Translations under genes and position numbers: made by a program | Part shown: positions 11,997 to 15,246 of the stretch, one piece after another | Position numbering within the stretch: position 1 is the first letter of the stretch | Layout: the number at the start of each line of letters is the position of its first letter | Notes under the pieces: generated by a model | Database searches by the model: none | Told to the model about the DNA's origin: nothing | The model's input: only the letters and a program-made list of their open reading frames with translations | Assembly: GCA_964362515.1 (NCBI GenBank) | Contig: CAYIEP010000007.1 | Coordinates: forward strand, 1-15,246 | DNA: 15,246 nt | Direction: 5' to 3' | From: CAYIEP01 sp964362515 | GTDB taxonomy: Bacteria; Patescibacteriota; Minisyncoccia; UBA6257; UBA9933

Positions 11997-14938
11997 CAGA
12001 TTTCAGAAAATTTGATAAAAAATGGCAAAAAATTTGGGAACAAGAAAGTATTTATAAGAATGAGCGGAAACTTAAAAAATTTTACGCGCTTGATATGTTC
12101 CCTTATCCCTCGGGCGAGGGGCTTCATGTAGGACATTCTCGCGGTTATATCGGAAGCGACATTATCGCTCGTTATAAAATAATGCGGGGCTATGGCGTTT
12201 TACACCCAATGGGCTGGGACGCTTTCGGTTTGCCGGCGGAAAACTTTGCCATAAAGAATAAAATACATCCGCGACTGGCGGTGGAAAAAAATATTAAGCG
12301 ATTCAAAAAGCAGTTGGCAATGTTTGGATTTGTTTATGATTGGGACGGGGAAATTAACACCACCGACCCGAATTATTATAAATGGACGCAGTGGATTTTT
12401 TTGAAACTTTTTGAAAAGGGGCTTGCCTACGAATCATACGAACCGATTAATTGGTGTCCTTCGTGCCAAACGGGGCTTGCGAACGAGGATTTAGAAGGAA
12501 ATCAGTGTGAGCGATGCGGAACGGTCGTGGAAAAAAAACCAATGCGTCAGTGGATGCTCAAAATTACCGACTACGCGGAGCGATTACTTTCGGATTTGGA
12601 TGCGCTCAACTGGCCAGAATCTATTAAAGAGTCGCAACGCAATTGGATAGGGAGAAGCGAAGGGGCAGAGATTGTTTTTCCAATTGCTAGAAAATATAAA
12701 TTTGTTTTGCTACACGGGTTTACGGGAAAGCAGACGGACCCAATATATCTTTGGTTGAAAAATAACCTAGAGGCAAAAGGTCATTCCGTTGTGATTCCAC
12801 AACTTACTCAAACCGATTCACCAAGTGAAGAAGAACAAGTTTCAGACGCTCTATCTGCAACAACTTATGATGAGAATACAATCCTTTATGGTCACTCCCT
12901 TGGAGCTGTTGTAGCGATGAAGGTTGTTGAGAAATTGAATCGGAAAATCATGGGCTTAGTGTTAGCTGGCGGGTTTGTTGACCCCCGCTTCAAAGACCAC
13001 GCGCGAAATTTTGAGAACAAATTTGACTGGAATTTTGACACTGAAAAAATTATAAGAAACTGCGGATTTATAAATGCCCTCCATGATGTGCACGACTTCG
13101 CAATTTCTGATGAGCAGGCAAAAAATCTTGAGCGAACGCTCGGTATCGTTGCAGAAAAAGTAGAAGCGCAAATGCCACATTTTGATGCACCGGAAGAGCC
13201 AGAGATTCTAAAAGCACTCGCGCCGTCTATAAAAGTTTTTACTACACGACCTGATACTCTGTTTGGCTGTACCTATTGCGTGCTTGCGCCGGAACACCCA
13301 CTTCTTGAACATCTGAAAAATAATATTGAGAATTGGGATGAAGTTGTGCGATATATTGAACAAACAAAGAAGAAAAGTGACATTGAGCGCACAGCTGAAG
13401 GAAAAGAGAAAACAGGAGTTGAGTTGAAAGGAGTGAAAGCGGTTAACCCCGCGAATGGTGAAGATGTCCCCATCTTTATTGCCGACTACGTGCTTGCGCA
13501 GTATGGCACAGGGGCTATTATGGCCGTCCCCGCGCATGATGGACGAGACTGGGATTTCGCTAAAAAATATAATTTGCCGGTAAAAATTGTTATTTGCCCG
13601 AATTACCCGGCTCTTGTTTGCCCGGTCCTTAAATCAGCTTATATAAAAGAAGGCTTTTTGATTGATTCAGGGAAGTTTAATGGTCTTAAATCGGAAGAGG
13701 CAAATAAAAAAATAAGCGAGTGGATTATTAAAAATAAAAAAGGCTTTTTAAAAACAACGTACAAACTCCGTGATTGGGTATTTTCACGACAGCGATACTG
13801 GGGTGAGCCGATTCCCATTATCCACTGCGAAAAATGCGGCGTAGTGCCGGTGCCGGAGAAAGACCTGCCCGTTATATTGCCGGAAGTGAAAAATTATAAA
13901 CCAACCGGAACCGGCGAGTCGCCCCTGGCCAATATAAAAAAATGGGTTAACGCAAAATGTCCCAAGTGCGGCGGCTCGGCAAAAAGAGAAACCAACACTA
14001 TGCCTCAATGGGCGGGTTCTTCCTGGTATTATATCGCTTACTTAATTAAAAAAGGGAAAAAATATGAATGGAACAAGAAAAAATTGAAGGATTGGTTGCC
14101 CGTTGATTTATATGTCGGAGGCGTTGAACACGCTACGCGCCATCTTCTTTACGCCCGTTTTTGGCATAAATTTTTATATGATATCGGGGCGGTGTTTACT
14201 CCGGAACCGTTTCAGAGATTAGTCAATCAAGGACTTATTCTGGCCGAAGACGGCAGAAAAATGTCAAAGCGCTGGGGGAACGTCATTAATCCCGACGACT
14301 TAATAAAAGTTTACGGCGCCGACAGCCTCCGTTTATACGAAATGTTTATGGGCCCTTTTAATCAAAACATTGCTTGGAACGCGGACGGAATAAAAGGGAT
14401 GCGCCGATTTATCGTAAGAATTTATAAATTAGCGGTTCGAAGAGGAAAAATAAAAAAAACGAACGGCAAAGATAGTTTAGAAAAATTAACGCATCAAACT
14501 ATTAAAAAAGTTACCGAAGACATAGAAAATTTCCGTTTTAACACGGCGATTTCTTCTTTGATGATTTTATTCAATGAGATTGAAAAACAACCGCAATTGA
14601 AAATTGAAAATTGGAAATTGATAATTAAATTATTGACTCCATTTGCTCCGCATTTAACGGAAGAAATATGGAGAAATATTTTTAAAAACAAGAAATCCGT
14701 TCATTTGGAAAAGTGGCCGGAATACAACCCTAAACTTATAAAAGAAGAAAATTTTGAATTGGTAATTCAGGTAAACGGAAAAGTAAGGGACAAAATTTTC
14801 ATTAAATCCGGAATTTCTCAAAAAGAAGCGGAAGATTTGGCGTTAAAAAGCCGAAAAATAATATCAATTATTTCCGGCAAGAAAATTTTAAAATCAATTT
14901 TTATTCCCGATAGACTGATAAATATTGTTGTATCTTAA
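11993..14938 (+). CDS. leuS: Leucyl-tRNA synthetase with hydrolase domain inserted in the editing domain
   Basis: 981 residues; removing the roughly 180-residue insert leaves about 800, the normal bacterial size. It charges tRNA-Leu with leucine. Motifs in order: HVGH (45-48, the HIGH motif), zinc cysteines 155/158 and 172/175, the CP1 editing domain starting at WIGRSEGAEIVF (218-229), the inserted serine hydrolase (about 232-411), then TTRPDTLFG (417-425) and GTGAIMAVPAHDGRDWDFA (505-523) with Asp516 of the editing site, a second zinc pair of CxxC motifs (612/615, 656/659), KMSKR (756-760), the anticodon-binding helices and a C-terminal domain (FELVIQVNGKVRDKI). Aminoacylation and editing residues both look intact. 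It is coupled to pilM-pilN by an ATGA overlap. Codon use shifts in the insert and editing domain. A dispersed repeat lies in frame near residues 868-876. Confidence 0.96.
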   Translation: MTDFRKFDKKWQKIWEQESIYKNERKLKKFYALDMFPYPSGEGLHVGHSRGYIGSDIIARYKIMRGYGVLHPMGWDAFGLPAENFAIKNKIHPRLAVEKNIKRFKKQLAMFGFVYDWDGEINTTDPNYYKWTQWIFLKLFEKGLAYESYEPINWCPSCQTGLANEDLEGNQCERCGTVVEKKPMRQWMLKITDYAERLLSDLDALNWPESIKESQRNWIGRSEGAEIVFPIARKYKFVLLHGFTGKQTDPIYLWLKNNLEAKGHSVVIPQLTQTDSPSEEEQVSDALSATTYDENTILYGHSLGAVVAMKVVEKLNRKIMGLVLAGGFVDPRFKDHARNFENKFDWNFDTEKIIRNCGFINALHDVHDFAISDEQAKNLERTLGIVAEKVEAQMPHFDAPEEPEILKALAPSIKVFTTRPDTLFGCTYCVLAPEHPLLEHLKNNIENWDEVVRYIEQTKKKSDIERTAEGKEKTGVELKGVKAVNPANGEDVPIFIADYVLAQYGTGAIMAVPAHDGRDWDFAKKYNLPVKIVICPNYPALVCPVLKSAYIKEGFLIDSGKFNGLKSEEANKKISEWIIKNKKGFLKTTYKLRDWVFSRQRYWGEPIPIIHCEKCGVVPVPEKDLPVILPEVKNYKPTGTGESPLANIKKWVNAKCPKCGGSAKRETNTMPQWAGSSWYYIAYLIKKGKKYEWNKKKLKDWLPVDLYVGGVEHATRHLLYARFWHKFLYDIGAVFTPEPFQRLVNQGLILAEDGRKMSKRWGNVINPDDLIKVYGADSLRLYEMFMGPFNQNIAWNADGIKGMRRFIVRIYKLAVRRGKIKKTNGKDSLEKLTHQTIKKVTEDIENFRFNTAISSLMILFNEIEKQPQLKIENWKLIIKLLTPFAPHLTEEIWRNIFKNKKSVHLEKWPEYNPKLIKEENFELVIQVNGKVRDKIFIKSGISQKEAEDLALKSRKIISIISGKKILKSIFIPDRLINIVVS
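12686..13225 (+). other. RBBP9/YdeN-type serine hydrolase domain inside leuS
   Basis: Residues about 232-411 of LeuRS are unlike any LeuRS segment and read as a complete alpha/beta hydrolase: the oxyanion strand KFVLLHGFTGKQTDPIYLWLK (236-256), the nucleophile elbow YGHSLGA with Ser302, a strand GLVLAGGFVDP, Asp368 (or Asp365) in ALHDVHDFAISDEQ, and His396 in MPHFDAPEEPEI. The HGFxG..D..YLWLK opening and the closing Asp...PHF pattern match the RBBP9/YdeN (Ser_hydrolase) family, whose human member uses Ser-Asp-His. The domain is about the length of a free-standing member and the frame is kept on both sides. Substrate and effect on LeuRS are unknown. Confidence 0.88.
14597..14620 (+). repeat. 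Dispersed AT-rich repeat, copy 2, inside leuS
   Basis: Identical to 5657-5680 over 24 bases. Here it is translated on the plus strand as LKIENWKL (leuS residues 869-876), between the helix ending NEIEKQPQ and the conserved LLTPFAPHLTEEIW. It fits between two structural elements without breaking the frame. Confidence 0.85.
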
Positions 14939-14969
14939 GGCGCCGTTTTGATTTATTTATTTATTTTCT

Positions 14970-14998
14970 TTGCCGTTTTTTACAAGTTTGTTTATAAT
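14970..14998 (+). promoter_or_regulatory. Promoter for tRNA-His
   Basis: TTGCCG (14970-14975) as a 4-of-6 -35 box, a 17-base spacer, and a perfect TATAAT (14993-14998). A transcript would start near 15005, about 11 bases before the tRNA. The position and ideal spacer suggest the tRNA has its own promoter, although read-through from leuS is possible since no terminator is seen between them. Confidence 0.65.
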
Positions 14999-15015
14999 GA
15001 ATAAAAATTTTATAT

Positions 15016-15090
15016 GGTGGGCGTAGCTTAGCGGTCTAAAGCGTCTGGCTGTGGCCCAGAAGATCGGCGGTTCAAATCCGCTCGCCCACC
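15016..15090 (+). tRNA. tRNA-His (anticodon GTG)
   Basis: Full cloverleaf. The acceptor stem pairs 15016-15023 (GGTGGGCG) with 15083-15090 (CGCCCACC) over 8 pairs, one more than normal; the extra G-1:C73 pair is the hallmark of tRNA-His. D stem GCTT/AAGC (15026-15029/15039-15042), anticodon stem TCTGG/CCAGA (15044-15048/15056-15060) with loop CTGTGGC and anticodon GTG at 15051-15053, variable loop AGATC, T stem GGCGG/CCGCT (one G-T pair) with loop TTCAAAT. The next bases are CAT, so the 3' CCA is not encoded and would need a CCA-adding enzyme. Confidence 0.97.
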
Positions 15091-15157
15091 CATTTAATAC
15101 CCTGTAAAAGATGAGATACATCGATGACACCAAAGCAATTCTGATTTTGTAAAGAAA

Positions 15158-15194
15158 ACCGTCTCGCAGTCCGTCAGCTGACGGAGGGCACGGT
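15158..15194. repeat. 16-bp perfect palindrome within a longer hairpin
   Basis: TCCGTCAGCTGACGGA (15170-15185) equals its own reverse complement. It is framed by a second inverted pair, ACCGT (15158-15162) and ACGGT (15190-15194), with a 7/4-base unpaired internal loop between. The local GC content is clearly higher than the AT-rich surroundings. No T run follows, so it does not look like a terminator. Confidence 0.75.
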
Positions 15195-15217
15195 GTCCAG
15201 CAAGAAAAAAGATTTTT

Positions 15218-15240
15218 CTTCAATCCGCTCACGCCCGCCA
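15218..15240 (+). repeat. tRNA 3'-end-like fragment
   Basis: TTCAATCCGCTC followed by ACGCCCGCCA closely resembles the T-loop to acceptor end of the tRNA-His at 15071-15092 (identical AATCCGCTC core, then GCCC and CC blocks with small gaps), and it ends in CCA. No matching 5' half, D arm or anticodon arm precedes it, so it is a fragment and not a tRNA gene. The ATTT-rich bases after both copies are also alike. It may be a duplicated integration-site end or decayed tRNA. Confidence 0.5.
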
Positions 15241-15246
15241 TTTTTA

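Larger units (their letters stand above)
15091..15246. other. Downstream stretch without a convincing gene
   Basis: This stretch after the tRNA holds no ORF with recognisable protein features. It contains an 8-bp palindrome CATCGATG (15119-15126), a 16-bp palindrome within a longer hairpin, an A/T-only-stem hairpin AAGAAAAA-AGA-TTTTTCTT (15202-15220), and a copy of the tRNA 3' end next to the right edge. No clear terminator with a GC-rich stem and T run is seen. Confidence 0.6.

Noticed and set aside
14936..14985. Terminator after leuS
   Set aside because: There is a GGCGCC palindrome and T-rich DNA, but no stable stem directly followed by a T run; I could not support one.
14957..15241. 94-residue reading frame on the minus strand downstream of leuS
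   Set aside because: It runs straight through the tRNA-His gene and the palindrome, has no recognisable domain, and its tryptophan-rich middle is simply the antisense of the tRNA.

Overview
The window reads like a piece of a Candidate Phyla Radiation (Patescibacteria, probably Parcubacteria-like) genome. The basis is gene content and style, not a marker gene: a compact type IV pilus operon with a fused PilM-PilN and no PilQ secretin, a secreted protein with WAWND..IGWISF repeats, very tight gene packing with many 4-base stop/start overlaps, almost no Shine-Dalgarno sequences, and a tRNA without an encoded CCA end. The assignment is an inference.

Layout. Two gene blocks diverge from a 43-bp spacer at 5800-5842. 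The minus-strand block, read from 5799 down to 1, holds peptidyl-tRNA hydrolase (pth), a Wzx-type flippase, and a nucleotide-sugar set: UDP-GlcNAc 6-dehydrogenase (WbpA type), Gfo/Idh 3-dehydrogenase (WbpB type), hexapeptide N-acetyltransferase (WbpD type), an unusual Nudix-GNAT fusion, and the start of a DegT-family aminotransferase (WbpE type) that runs off the left edge. WbpA, B, E and D together would carry UDP-GlcNAc to UDP-2,3-diacetamido-2,3-dideoxy-glucuronate, a sugar used in surface glycans; the flippase would move a lipid-linked glycan across the membrane.

The plus-strand block, 5843-14938, runs signal peptidase I, PilC, two prepilins, the WAWND-repeat secreted protein, a single-pass membrane protein, a short PilX-like membrane protein, the PilM-PilN fusion, and leucyl-tRNA synthetase. 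A promoter with a good spacer and tRNA-His(GTG) follow. The last 156 bases hold a 16-bp perfect palindrome and a near-copy of the tRNA 3' end, with no convincing gene.

The most unusual object is the leucyl-tRNA synthetase. A complete RBBP9/YdeN-type serine hydrolase of about 180 residues, with a visible Ser-Asp-His triad, sits in frame inside the CP1 editing domain, between its first strand and the TTRPDT motif. Proline codon use in this segment differs sharply from the flanks (CCA 6 of 9, against 2 of 25 in the C-terminal part and 0 of 13 in pilC), which suggests the segment was imported. A second oddity is a 24-bp identical repeat lying in frame inside two unrelated housekeeping genes, pth and leuS, and read on opposite coding strands.
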